Source of the DNA: Larix kaempferi
Taxonomy: Eukaryota; Streptophyta; Pinopsida; Pinales; Pinaceae
NCBI GenBank assembly: GCA_027924585.1
Contig: BSBM01000965.1
Span: forward strand, 1,798,001 to 1,862,000
DNA length: 64,000 bases
Reading direction: 5' to 3'
A model generated the notes under the pieces. It did not search any database. It had not been told where the DNA came from and saw only the letters and a program-made list of their open reading frames with translations. Below, in pieces: positions 1 through 11,639 of the stretch (position 1 is the first letter of the stretch; each line of letters starts with the position of its first letter). The position numbers and the translations under genes are program-made.

Positions 1-1135
1 AAGAGTATTTAATTCCTATTACAAAATAAATGGTGCATTATAAGCTCCCCCAAAGAGTACAATATCTCACCAAAAACGCCCTCCCTCAAGGATCGAGAAT
101 ATGCCATCAAAAATGGAAATGGTTGAAGGAGTGAGTTGCAATAGAAGAAACCATGAGATGCCCTGTAGCTTACACCTACAAATAAATAATCCATTAAAGC
201 TCCAAATGAAAGGTCTGAATGGCCTTTCCAGTTACCAACTTGGATGGGAATCTTTCACCCTCGAAATTGGCTAAGGCAAGCAACTAGTCATCCACTAGCT
301 CTCCCTCTTCACAAATGCAATTGCAAATTATACAAATGATCAAAATCTCTTCCCATACTTCATTTCTACATTTTATAACCAACATTAGCCTTCTAAGGGT
401 TGAAATCCTCTCAATAGATTCAATAGATTTCCATTTAGGAAATATTCCACATTTGCCACTTGTCTCCTAGTTCCAACCTTCCATCTTCTCCCAAATTCGA
501 TTTAGAGTCTCTTTGGCTTCTCCAACTCCAAAATTTACCTTCTTTGAGACTATTTTTGGTGCTTACATGTCATAGTGGTTAGATTTCAGAGGTCAGGTCT
601 GCAATTTGTCATAGTTGTCATAGATGCTCCATCATTGGTGTCATAGGGGCTAGGGAATCTAGCCCAAGTGTCCACAAACTTTCACTTTGACTCTTTATCT
701 TCCATGGAGGTTACCAATCCTTCCCAATTAGACCTAATATGCTCAATGAAATGTGTTATGACTTACCAACTCACCCAAGAGTGTTCACATTTTCATTAAT
801 TCAAATTTGCAAAAGAGAGATACCATGTGTTATGAAAAATCAAGCTAGTGTGGGTCCCACATCCTCCATATGTCTCCAAAACCATTTGTCACCTAGGATT
901 TCTCTTGAATTTCTTTATTCACTCTATTTATTAAATACTTGAACCCTTCTAATGTCTAAACATCATTTATTATCCCCCTTATTCCAAATCCCAAAGCTTC
1001 CACCCCAAGCCTAGGAAACTAGTCATTTTCCTCCTTGGCAATTATTTGACCCTTAACACCAATTTTACAAACTCTAATGAATATGGATAATGTGATTAGG
1101 CCATTGTGACCCAATTCCAAATTTGAGACATGACA
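1..1135 (-). mobile_element. 3' LTR (partial) of non-autonomous LTR element 1
   Basis: This stretch matches 4459-5593 base for base with scattered substitutions, roughly one in fifteen to twenty by eye. It is the second LTR of a minus-strand element, truncated by the window edge. Read on the minus strand it starts TGTCATGTC at 1135, directly after a polypurine tract, as a 3' LTR must. The many mismatches between the two LTRs suggest an old insertion. The window shows a little over half of the LTR. Confidence 0.9.
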
Positions 1136-3364
1136 AATCCTCCCTTCCAAATATTGCTTGTCCTCAAGCAATTTCAAACATGGGTGTTGAAGAACCTTCT
1201 TTCTGTATAATTCTTTGAAGTTGCCATTGAATTGCCAAACCTTGAGTCTTTGAGTTTCCATGAAGATTTTAGAAAGGAACCACCATGCTTGCTGCTGCAC
1301 TACTCTAATAAAAATCACTTTATTAAGTGGGAAATCCATCTCCCATACTTCTTGTTTCTCCCAAAAAATTGAAACCAATGAGATAAAAATTATTCCAGGG
1401 TCCCATTGCTTGTATTGCACCCCAACAATGAAGAGTGCTCTCCAACCCATACCATCAGATAAGATGATTCCTGGATCCCATTTTCTTGTATGCATTCTTC
1501 CAAGCATCATGAGTACAAAATATATATCATCAAAGTACATAACTATATACTGAAAATGTACATCAAGGAGGTGCTTCATCAAAGAATCATGAAAGTGCTT
1601 ATACCTCCAAGCAAGTAGACCACCATTTTCCAAGTGCATACAAGCTTCAAGTGACCAATCAAATCTACTCCAATGACATAGGTGAGGATCCCATGTCCTA
1701 TAATGCTGCTCCAAAAGGATGTGATATGCATCAAAATATTCAACCATGTATTCTTTCATCCAAGAAGTGAATGAAGAATCTCCACTAAAATCTGAACCAA
1801 ATAATGAGCAGAAAAAACAAGGAGACTTCAAATGACTCAAAGAAGTCTCACCCATACATCCATGAATGTGAGAATAATAAAGATGTAACAAAGTATGTGG
1901 CTTCCAACAAAAATGTTCTCCCATCTTAAATCTATTCACCCAAGTGTTGGATGAAGTTCCTCTAACATCAAATGAACCCAGTGTTGAGCAAGAAAAACCA
2001 TGAGTCTTCAAGTTACTCAAATCCATACCATAGGTGCATCCATGTAGATGTGAATCATCATAAAGTGACAAATGATGCTGCTGCAAATGTGAATAAGAAT
2101 GTGCTCCAACCATGTCATCATAAAAGTTAAATCTAGGAGTTCCATATTCCTCATGTGGCACCATCAAAAAGAACCCTTTCACCCATACTTCATTGAGACT
2201 AATGTTGCAAAACATGGAATTGTAGGATGTAGGAGAATGGACTAACTCACCCAAATGATAAAAAAGTGCAGAAGTTTCATCATGGAAAGGATCCATAGGG
2301 GTAGTATCATGCAGCTCCTTCAAAAGTATGAACTCTTTGTCATAGTTTGGTTCCAATGTAGAGGAATCATGCTCTTCTTTAAAAATTGCATAGCCTTCAT
2401 CAAGAGAAAATTCAAGTTCCTCTTCCACCACATCAAGTGTTTGGATCTCTTCAAGTTCATCTTCAAACACATCAAGAACATTCAAATTTCCACATTTCTC
2501 ATGATCCACCATGTCATGAGAATCCTCCAAACAATCTACCATTTGACAATCTGAAACATAGGAGGAAAAACAAGTATCTTGCAACTTTTCAAGAAGTTTC
2601 TCATTTTGAATTGTGAGCTTATGATTATCCTCATTATTCTTCAAGTATGCATCATGTAACAATTCATTAAGTTCAAAAAAATGGTTTCTATCAAAAAGCA
2701 AAGACATGAAATTACATTTGATGTGGCACATTGCTCTTTGAATCTTCTCCATGTCTTCCAGGAAGGATGTTTCCTCCAATGAAGTAGCTCTCCAACAAGA
2801 ATTTGACACCAATGCTTGAGTGTCATGGAGAATGATGAGGGACTCTTGGATCTTCTTTTCATTCATCTTTAAGGACCCTTAAAGAAAATGAGGCTCTTGC
2901 AAATGAACCTCCTCATCTTCTTCATTTTTTCTTGGACCAACTTCATGAAGCTCAAGTGGTGATGGGGAAGTTGATCTTGGTTCTTCTTCAACTGCTGCAA
3001 GGTCTTCATTATCATGCTTAATGGAACTTGGGCTTGTAGCAACACTTTCAAAAGTGATCTCTATGTCACCAACATAGAGGTGTGAGCACCCATCAGTAGG
3101 TACTCCTTCATAGTTTAAGCATCCATCAATAGATGCTCTTTGGTTCATGTCTAAGCTAGAAGGTGTCTCGAAATGATCTTCCATATTTTCAATAGAATCT
3201 TCTTCATGATCTTGTGATGTCTCTTCCTTTTGCTCCTTCAAGCAAGCTGATGCATTTTGCCCCTTAGTTTTCTTAAAATCAATCATTTTTTCCACAAGTT
3301 CGATAGAAAACAATTCGACTCCTTCCTTAAGTTGCTTGGTCATATCTTCAAATATTGTTTTCAT
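1019..3364 (-). pseudogene. Acidic internal ORF of element 1, unknown function, one internal stop
   Basis: One reading frame of 782 codons runs from the ATG at 3364 to 1019, broken only by a TAA at 2879-2881. The first 161 residues are rich in Glu, Asp and Ser. The remaining 615 residues carry long acidic stretches and an imperfect internal repeat around a motif like HLHGC and HIHGC. I see no zinc knuckle, protease, reverse transcriptase, RNase H or integrase. The frame crosses the polypurine tract and ends inside the 3' LTR. It fills essentially the whole interior of the element, where gag-pol would normally lie. It may be a coding remnant of a captured gene or an element-specific protein. 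I do not recognise the family. Confidence 0.5.
1136..1148 (-). other. Polypurine tract of element 1
   Basis: The minus strand reads GGAAGGGAGGATT immediately before the TGTCATGTC start of the 3' LTR. A purine run at exactly this place primes plus-strand DNA synthesis in LTR elements and fixes the orientation of element 1 as minus. Confidence 0.85.
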
Positions 3365-3558
3365 AATTTTTATATGCTCCTAACCATCATATGAGGCTCC
3401 CTTTTCATCCCTAGTCATAGTTTCCTCGAAACATTTGCTCTTCTTGTCCTACTTTTTTTTTTCCTCTTCAACAAAAGCACTTTTGGTTTCAATATATAAT
3501 GGTGGTACATGAATTCTTGTCCTCATGAATATTATACCACATCAGGTGCCAAGATCAT

Positions 3559-3570
3559 GCTCTGATACCA
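3559..3570 (-). other. Primer binding site (initiator Met tRNA) of element 1
   Basis: The minus strand reads TGGTATCAGAGC, the standard plant primer site complementary to the 3' end of initiator Met tRNA. It lies one base inside the end of the 5' LTR, which finishes GAGACATTACA on the minus strand. This confirms the minus orientation and the LTR boundary. Confidence 0.95.
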
Positions 3571-3571
3571 C

Positions 3572-5593
3572 TGTAATGTCTCTTGTTAGGAATTTTATTA
3601 AAATGGCAATTTTTCACTTTTTTCCCTAGTTTGACCTTTGACTAGTTTTGAGCTCTAGGTCCCCAAATTGCTCCAATTGTTCCCAAATCTTCTGAGAAGG
3701 TATATGGATGATGTTAGAACATAAATATGTATTTTAGGTATGCTTTTGGACCTTTAAAATACTTCTGCAAATCCTCTTTCAATTCTTGCCAATGTATGGA
3801 ACTTTACTAGTGATTTCCCTTTGACTATTATTGGTCTCTAGGTCTCAAATTGACTCAAAATCCCTTCAAATATTCAAGGAAGGTGTATGAATGATATTAG
3901 TAATTGAATATTATGTTTAGGGATGACATATGGCCACCAAAATACATCTGCAAACTCTCTTAATATTATGGACCAAGTATGCAATTTTACTAGTAATTTG
4001 GGGTACAAATCCCCCTGGGGTAAGTACTGAAAATGGCTTCCCAAATGCCTCCAAAGCCACTCAAATTTATGAACAGAGGTATGTAATATGTTATGTATTT
4101 TATTAAGGTATCATATGCACCATTAATGGTTTATTACAACTGTTTTCACCCTCTCCCATTCAACTGCAAAAATCCCCAATTTGACCCTTGGGGAAATGGC
4201 ACTATTTCACCTCCCAATACAACTAAACTAAGTAAAAATGCTTCAAATGCTCAAGTACAGTACATGAAACTTGTATAAGACATCCATGGCAGTATATTGA
4301 TCACAAATATATCATATAAACATCCATTCATTTTAAATCATCAGCATTACATTGATTCACAATAAGGTAGTGGGGAAATGGAACTGTTCTTTCATTAAAA
4401 TTGAGATTTATACATTTGTACTCGGAATTTTGACCTGAAACTTTCTGGAGATTAATAACAGAGTATTTAATTCATATTACAAAAGAAATGGTGCATTAGA
4501 AGCTCCCCCAAAGAGTACAAGAGCTCTCCAAAAACGCCCTCCCTCAAGGATCAAGAATATGCCATCAAAACTGGAAATGGTTGAAGGAATGAGTTGCAAT
4601 AGAAGAAACCATGAGATGCCCTGTAGCTTACACCTGAAAATAAAGACTCCATTAAATCTCCAAATGAAAGGTCTGAATGGCCTTTCCAATTACCAACTTG
4701 GATGGGAATCTTTCACCCTCGAAATTGGCTAAGGCAAGCAACTAGTCATCCACTAGCTCTCCCTCTTCACAAATGCAATTGCAAATTCTACAAATGATAA
4801 AAATATCTTCTCATAATTCATTTCTACATTTTATAACCAACATTAGCCTTCTAAGGGTTGAAATCCTCTCAATAGATTCAATAGATTTCCATTTAGGAAA
4901 TATTCCACATTTGCCACTTGTCTCCTAGTTCCAACCTTCCATCTTCTCCCAAATTCGATTTTGAGTCTCTTTGGCTTCTCCAACTCCCAAATTCGCCTTA
5001 TTTGAGCCTATTTTTGGGGCTGACATGTCATAGTGGTCAGATGTCAAAGTTCAGGTGTGCAATTTGTCATAGTTGTCATAGATGCTCCATCATTGGTGTC
5101 ATAGGGGCTAGGGAATCTAGCCCAAGTGTCCACAAACTTCCACTTTGACTCTTTATCTTCCATGGAGGTTACCAATCCTTCCCAATTAAACCTAAGATGC
5201 TAAATTACATGTGTTATGACTTACCAACTCACCCAAGAGTGTTCATATTCCCATTAATTCGAGTTTGCAAAAGAGAGATACCATGTATTATGAAAAATCA
5301 AGCTAGTGTGGGTCCCACATCCTCCATATGTCTCCAAAACCATTTGTCACCTAGGATTTATCTTGAATTTCTTTATTCATTCTATTTATTAAATACTTGA
5401 ACCCTTCTAATGTCTAAACATCATTTATTATCCCCCTTATTCCAAATCCCAAAGCTTCCACCCCAAGCCTAGGAAACTAGTAATTTTCCTCCTTGGCAAT
5501 TATTTGACCCTTAACACCAATTTTACAAACTCTAATGAATATGGCTAATGTGATTAGGCCATTGTGACCCAATTCCAAATTTGGGACATGACA
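3572..5593 (-). mobile_element. 5' LTR of non-autonomous LTR element 1
   Basis: This is a 2,022-bp LTR. On the plus strand it begins TGTAATGTCTC at 3572 and ends GGGACATGACA at 5593, so it has TG...CA ends in either reading. Its last 1,135 bp repeat at 1-1135. With the primer site at 3559-3570 and the polypurine tract at 1136-1148 it defines a minus-strand element with long LTRs and a 2.4-kb interior lacking pol, that is, a LARD-like non-autonomous retrotransposon that would need enzymes from a related element. Confidence 0.9.
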
Positions 5594-6741
5594 TCATCCT
5601 TGGATAGGTATCTCTCCCATCGTACCTGGGTAATATATCTAGAGTGACGATCCCCTGTCAGGCACAGTCTGCTTATCTAGAACCTACGACGTTGTCGCAG
5701 TTCACCTGTTCCTCTCCTGCGACGGTCGCTCTGCGTCTGACCATATACTGCAATGAGTAGTCTAGCTTTTGTCCTTGGTTCTTCTCCTAATCAACCTTTG
5801 ATTTTGGTTTGTCCTTGGTTCTTCTCCTCATCAACCTTTGATTTTGGTTTTCCTTACAGACCTCCTCTGCACTGTACCTTCCGGGAAGAGACCTTTTTGT
5901 CCAGTAGTGTTTGATTTGGTTTGCTTCTGTTGGGTTTTTGGGTCTTTTGAGATTTGGATCCATGTTTGGCCCTTTGAGTCAAAACTAGTGTTTTGCTTGC
6001 ATTTTTAAGCAAAATGGGTGTATCCTACAGTCTTTTTGACCCATATCAAGGTTTTAAGATCATTTTTTGGTTTGGTGTGATTGGCTTGTTTTAAAGACTT
6101 GAAAAGTGTGGGATATCCATGTCTTTTTAAGACTCTTTTTCTTGGGTTGTGCATCTTGTTTCCTTTCCATCCTGAGCTATTTGATGATTGTTGGAAAAGA
6201 TTGATTCTTTGTCTCCACTTTTAGTTCCAAGAGAATCTTGATTTCGTCACTCCTTTGCTATATTCATGAAATTGGAAAACATAAGTATTCTTCTTGATTT
6301 AATTTGATCATTTGAAATTTTTGGTCTCGCATTCATAAGAAGAAGGCTTGTTTCAGATTTGTGTGCATTTGAGTTAGGTAAGATTGTTGAGTGCTTTTCT
6401 TTGTCTTGCATTTAATTGGAAACATTTGTGGAATCTTTCTTTTCGTAGCTTAGATGTGTCTTTTTCAAGTGTAAAAGGATAGGAAATGGATTAGAATTAT
6501 TGCATTTGGTGTTCATAAAAAGATCTCTTTTATTGCTTTGGGTTAGTTTTGGGTGCATCTTTTACTTCTTTCTATCATTTTGAAAAGAAATACAATTGCA
6601 TTTGCATTGGGTTTTGCATTTGGGAAGAAAAAATATCTCTCTCCTTCTTAAGTATAAATTCATAGAAACGAAGACTTGCATTTTCATATAGATTAGATTT
6701 GCATCTTGTTTACATTCCAAGTCTTCACTCCATGCATTCAC
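5594..6741. other. Unassigned DNA between element 1 and the TIR element
   Basis: No coding frame of note is present. A segment of about 39 bp beginning GTCCTTGGTTCTTCTCCT is repeated twice in tandem near 5770-5850. The sequence is T-rich and resembles a transcribed leader, but I cannot assign it to a gene or element. Confidence 0.4.
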
Positions 6742-8633
6742 TTAAAACCACTTATACTATGAAACGAGAACTTTATACTATGAACGAGAACTCTAGACAT
6801 AAAAACGATGATTTTTGCAAAAAAAACACTAAAAACACCCCCCAAATAGAAAAGTGTTGATGCCAGTATACACGAATTTTTTTTTTGGCAAAAAATGGAG
6901 CCATGGCCCAAACATCCCATACTCTTGTTTACAAATTTTTTTAAATCAACCCCTAAATTGAAAAAAAAAAAAAATCTTCAAGAGATAAATTACAACTTTT
7001 TTTAAAGTTGCATATTAAACAAACAAAAAAAAAATCATAAATAATTTCACCACTCTAACAAAAAAAAACAAAGAAATTATGATGCGATTCATAATTAAAT
7101 AATATATTAGACCATACAAGAACAAATAATTCATATAAATATTCAAAAACTTATTTAGAGTTTAAAACTGATTTAGAGGTTAAAACTCATTTTATATTTT
7201 TATAAATTTTAAATATAAGATTTGAAATGACAAGAAAATTATCAATTAAAAATACTTAAAATACTAAATTTTATAGTTAATCAAAATTATTGTTTCCAAC
7301 ATTACAAGTTTAAAAATGAAACATATATTAATTCCAACATTTTTTTGTCCCCAACTTATGTTTTACATATTATATATGTATGTAAATTTAAAGTTAGGAT
7401 TTGCTTTTTGTGCCCAACTTATGTTTTACACTCATACCCTCACTTGGGCACCCAAGGGCTGCCCTCACGGGATGTGCGATGCTAGATCATTACAATATTA
7501 AAATGCTTTTTAAATTTGTAATCGTGTCAAACTTCTTAGAAATGAAGCATATATTAATTCCAACATTTTGTTTACAGTATTACAATGCTTTTTAAATTTG
7601 TAATCGTGCCAAACTTCTTAGAAATGAAGTGGAAATGCCCCCTCCTCCTGCTGCACCTCCCTCCTCCCCCTCCTCAATGCTCCTCTGGCCAGACTCATTC
7701 GCTCATCTAGGCGCCCAAGGGCCGCCCTCATGGGGTTGCGCGATGCCCGACATGGATCTCTGTTACCGGGGCTACTTATTGTTGAACTCTGGGATATAGG
7801 TGTATCTTTAAATACATAGATACACCTGTAATCGATGGGATCAGACTTCTGTCATCAGGGCTGCTTATTGTTGAACTCTGTTACCGGAATTTGAACTTCG
7901 AGTCTCCCATTGAATTATGTTACTTGTGCATTTAGTTTTACCAACTCGACTCTTGCATTTGGATTTTGTTTTGCTAAAATGCCAATTTGTTTCCGTTTCC
8001 TGGAGGTGCCTCGGGCGCTTAGCCTTGTTTCCTTGGCGCTTAGCCGCAAAGATTTAAACTATTTAGCTTTATCAGCTTTTTCTGGCGAGATGGAATCCGA
8101 CAGATAATTTGTAAATTTCCATCAAAGAGTGTTTTTATTCTCAAAATATGGGTGATCTCTCGAGAATGCGGATTTCTTAAAAAGAAAAACACATGCTAGA
8201 TAAAAATGGTCATGTGTTTAGATTTCTTCAAACCTGGCATCTCTCATTTGGATATTTCATGTATTTGTTGTAACTGTTCAATTGGATATTTCGGATTTCG
8301 TAAAAATAAGAAGGATCAAAATGGTCATGTGCATAACATTATAATAAGTAATCAATCATTATATTATAATACTATGATTAATAGTTATATTATAATTCGT
8401 ACAAATAAAGAATAGTATCATAATTAGTAATCAATCATAGTATTATAAGTCGAGTACGAATACAAAATAGTATCATAATTCTAGTACAAATACCAATATG
8501 AATATGATTCGATACAAAAAATATATGTAAAGAAAAAATCTAATAAAAAAAAATAAAATAGTAGCTTACTTATAAATTAAAAAATACACATTAAATAGAC
8601 TTTATTTTTAAAATGTTCACCCATTAAAAATTG

Positions 8634-9028
8634 CATTTTCTTAAATTTACAATAAGACAAAACTTAAAGATTATAAAATCCATATTTACTTTTCAAATAA
8701 AATTACATTTTTTGAAGTTAATTCTCTATAAATGCACATGGGATTATCATTTCAAGACAATATATGTATTCCTTTCAGGACAAGACTTTTATCAAGCAAA
8801 CCGTTTGGAGACCTTTGGTGATATAAAATGCATTTTCTTAAATTTACAATAAGACAAAACTTAAAGATTATAAAATCCATATTTACTTTTCAAATAAAAT
8901 TACTTTTTTGAAGTTAATTCTCTATAAATGCACATGGGGATTATCATTTCAAGACAATACATGTATTCCTTTCAGTACAAGACTTTTATCAAGCAATCCG
9001 TTTGGAGACCTGCGGTGATATAAAATGC
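8634..9028. repeat. Tandem duplication of about 197 bp
   Basis: Two adjacent copies, about 8634-8830 and 8831-9028, begin with TTTTCTTAAATTTACAATAA and differ at few positions. The unit is AT-rich and non-coding. Confidence 0.85.
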
Positions 9029-9029
9029 A

Positions 9030-9120
9030 TAATCGGTATTGTCTGTGTTGAAAAAAATAATCTGTATTGTCTGTGTTGAAAAAAATAATATGTATTGTCT
9101 GTGTTGAAAAAAATAATCGA
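9030..9120. repeat. Short tandem repeat, about three units of 32 bp
   Basis: The unit contains TATTGTCTGTGTTGAAAAAA followed by ATAAT and occurs three times in a row with minor changes. It follows directly on the 197-bp duplication. Confidence 0.85.
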
Positions 9121-9389
9121 TAGAATTGAGTAGACTCAGAGTTCAAATGACCGGTAACAGAGTTCAACAATAAGCAGCCCCGAGCCCCGATGATAGAAGT
9201 CTGATCCCATTTCTCAATTACAGGTGTATCTATAAACAATAAGCTCAAGATAGATCTCATCTATGACTGTGTCGAAAGCCTGCTCACGGTTATCAAAATC
9301 AAATTGATTGTCCATTGGTTTGGTATGGTGTTCCCTAACTGTGTTGAGATTTTAACAACTTAACTGCTCACTCATTCGCTTATCTCATC

Positions 9390-9686
9390 TGGGCGCCCAA
9401 GGGCCGCCCTCACGGGCTTGCTCGATGCCGAGCATCAAGCAAGCCCGTGAGGGCGGCCCTTGGGCGCCCAGATGAGCGAATGAGTGAGCGGCAGAGCAGA
9501 GAATCACTTGCCGCTTGATGCTCTTTGGGCGGCCCTTTGGGCGCCCAAGGGCTTTGCTCGCCCAAGTGAGCGGGAGAGAAGAGCCCTTGGGCGCCCAAAG
9601 GGCCGCCCTCACGGGCTTGCTCGATGCCGGGCATCGAGCAAGCCCGTGAGGGCGGCCCTTTGGGCGCCCAAGGGCTCTGCTCGCGG
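9390..9686. repeat. GC-rich imperfect palindromes, first cluster
   Basis: Two or more hairpin-type units are built from the same modules as the array at 10945-11420: GGGCGCCCAAGGGC, GCCCTCACGGGCTTGCTCGA, and their reverse complements. The first is centred near 9430. The GC content contrasts strongly with the AT-rich surroundings. Long plus- and minus-strand open frames here are a by-product of the palindromes. Confidence 0.85.
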
Positions 9687-10944
9687 CAAATTTATGAAGC
9701 ATACACATCCATAGTAAGGACAATGGAATTCATTTGAAATGATATTGCTTGGCTGGTAACATTCAACACTCAGCATTACACAAATCGAAAATGCTTTACA
9801 GCACTACAAATCTAAGCACATAGTTGTATGCTACAAAAATAGGGCACAAAATTTTTGCAATTCAAATTTCAGTCAGAGGCTTATGGTGAAAGATGTATGA
9901 ATCAAACAAAAAGCTTCTAAGAAAAACCCACGCATCTCTATACTCCTGTAAGCTTTGGTTACTGTGTCATAATTGGATTTTCGAGACATAATGAAAAGCA
10001 TGGTTGAAAGATTGAAATCCCTACAGATTTCAAAAGCATGGCTTGGGCGAGCAGAGCCCTTGGGCATGTGAATATGGATAGCATGAGAAGAATATATAGG
10101 TCCAACATTCCAAGTGGGAACAATTAAATCATATCGAAAACAAATTTATGAAGCATACACATCCATAGTAAGGACAATGGAATTCATTTGAAATGATATT
10201 GCTTGGCTGGTAACATTCAACACTCAGCATTACACAAATCGAAAATGCTTTAGAGCACTACAAATCTAAGCACATAGTTGTATGCTACAAAAATAGGGCA
10301 CACAATTTTTGCAATTCAAATTTCAGTCAGAGGCTTATGGTGAAAGATGTATGAATCAAACAAAAAGCTTTTAGAAAAACCCACGCGTCTCTATACTCCT
10401 GTAAGCTTTGGTCACTGTGTCATAATTGGATTTTCGAGACATAATGAAAAGCATGGTTGAAAGATTGATATCCAGATTTGAAAAGCATGGCTTGGGCGAG
10501 CAGAATCCTTGAGCTTGTGAATATGGATAGCATGAGAAGAATATATAGGTCCAACATTCCAAGTGGGAACAATTAAATTATATCGTAAACAAATTTATAA
10601 AGCATACACATCCATAGTAAGGACAATGGAATTCATTTGAAATGATATTGCTTGGCTGGTAACATTCAACACTCAGCATTACACAAATCGAAAAGGCTTT
10701 ACAGCACTACAAATCTAAGCACATAGTTGTATGCTACAAAAATAGGGCACAAAATTTTTGCAATTCAAATTTCAGTCAGAGGCTTATGGTGAAAGATGTA
10801 TGAATCAAACAAAAAGCTTCTAGAAAAACCCACGCGTCTCTATACTCTTGTAAGCTTTGGTTACTGTGTCATAATTGGATTTTTGAGACATAATGAAAAG
10901 CATGGTTGAAAGATTGAAATCCCTACAGATTTGAAAAGCATGGC
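9687..10944. repeat. Tandem repeat of about 450 bp, three copies
   Basis: Copies start at 9687, 10141 and 10590 with CAAATTTATGAAGC (a T-to-A change in the third). The third copy is cut short by the palindrome array. Each unit ends near AAAGCATGGC followed by the beginning of the GC-rich palindrome module, so the palindromes and this repeat were probably amplified together. On the minus strand every copy encodes a short conserved stretch reading SNYDTVTKAYRSIE. It might be a gene fragment, but I do not recognise it. Confidence 0.9.
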
Positions 10945-11420
10945 GAGCAGAGCCCTTGGGCGCCCAAAGGGCCGCCCTCACGGGCTTGCTCGATGCCGGG
11001 CATCGAGCAAGCCCGTGAGGGCGGCCCTTTGGGCGCCCAAGGGCTCTGCTCTGCCGCTCACTTGGGCGAGCAGAGCCCTTGGGCGCCCAAAGGGCCGCCC
11101 TCACAGGCTTGCTCGATGCCGGGCATCGAGCAAGCCCGTGAGGGCGGCCCTTTGGGCGCCCAAGGGCTCTGCTCGCCCAAGTGAGCGGCAGAGCAGAGCC
11201 CTTGGGCGCCCAAAGGGCCGCCCTCACGGGCTTGCTCGATGCCCGGCATCGAGCAAGCCCGTGAGGGTGGCCCTTTGGGCGCCCAAGGGCTCTGCTCGCC
11301 CAAGTGAGCGGCAGAGCAGAGCCCTTGGGCGCCCAAAGGGCTGCCCTCACGGGCTTGCTCGATGCCCGGCATCGAGCAAGCCCGTGAGGGTGGCCCTTTG
11401 GGCGCCCAAGGGCTCTGCTC
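10945..11420. repeat. Array of four 107-bp near-perfect palindromes, 123-bp period
   Basis: Four palindromes lie at 10945-11051, 11068-11174, 11191-11297 and 11314-11420. Their centres are at 10998, 11121, 11244 and 11367, an exact spacing of 123 bp. Each runs from GAGCAGAGCCC through GGGCGCCCAAAGGGC and GCTCGATGCC to one unpaired central base, then mirrors back; only a few positions break the symmetry. The 16-bp spacers are themselves related. Such DNA could extrude as cruciforms or, if transcribed, fold into long hairpins. No protein function is implied by the open frames. Confidence 0.95.
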
Positions 11421-11432
11421 TGCTCTGCCGCG

Positions 11433-11633
11433 CCTAGCAGGTCATCTTCTCCAGTTGCAAAATCAACTTTGCAAGACACACCTTCCAGACTGCAGAAAAT
11501 TTCGGAAGAGTTGAATGTTAGTGATAAGCAGCATGTAATAATACCAAATCATCTTCAACTTCCCGAAGCAGAACTTGTAGGTATTCGTTTTGGAAGGTTT
11601 GATGCAAACTTCATGTACCAAGCCCGGTTGTAG
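11433..11633 (+). pseudogene. Captured gene fragment resembling GBF-interacting protein 1-like
   Basis: A short plus-strand frame ends at a TAG (11631-11633) and contains the segments LQKISEELNVSDKQHV, IIPNHLQLPEAELVG and RFGRFDANF. From memory, plant GBF-interacting protein 1-like proteins contain a closely similar stretch with the pattern VIIPxHLQVPEAER and LSFGSFDA. The fragment begins after CTAGCAG, which could be an original 3' splice site, and lies directly beside the palindrome array inside the TIR element. Only about 65 codons survive, with no start codon or flanking exons. I infer capture of host DNA by the transposon. Assignment is from motif memory only. Confidence 0.55.
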
Positions 11634-11639
11634 TCAGGT

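Larger units (their letters stand above)
7764..9230. repeat. Inverted repeat pair inside the TIR element
   Basis: The segment around 7776-7888 contains TTATTGTTGAACTCTG twice in direct orientation, followed by GTTACCGG. The reverse complement of this block lies at about 9150-9230. The arms also share a segment reading GGGATCAGACTTCT. This may be the pair of ends of a smaller nested element or a rearranged subterminal repeat of the large one. Confidence 0.6.

Noticed and set aside
1260-2616. Plus-strand open frames over the element 1 interior
   Set aside because: They are shadows of the longer minus-strand frame and show no independent motif.
7910-8107. Small plus-strand ORF ending GEMESDR as a captured exon
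   Set aside because: It is short, has no motif I recognise and no splice context, so it is not supported.
9873-10067. Minus-strand peptide SNYDTVTKAYRSIE conserved in the 450-bp repeats as a gene
   Set aside because: The copies are near-identical DNA repeats, so peptide conservation is not evidence of selection; I could not tie it to a known family.
9385-11479. Long open frames on both strands with Arg/Pro/Gly/Ala repeats such as RALGRPKG
   Set aside because: They arise from the GC-rich palindromes, which keep both strands open. The same peptide appears on both strands and there is no start or codon logic.
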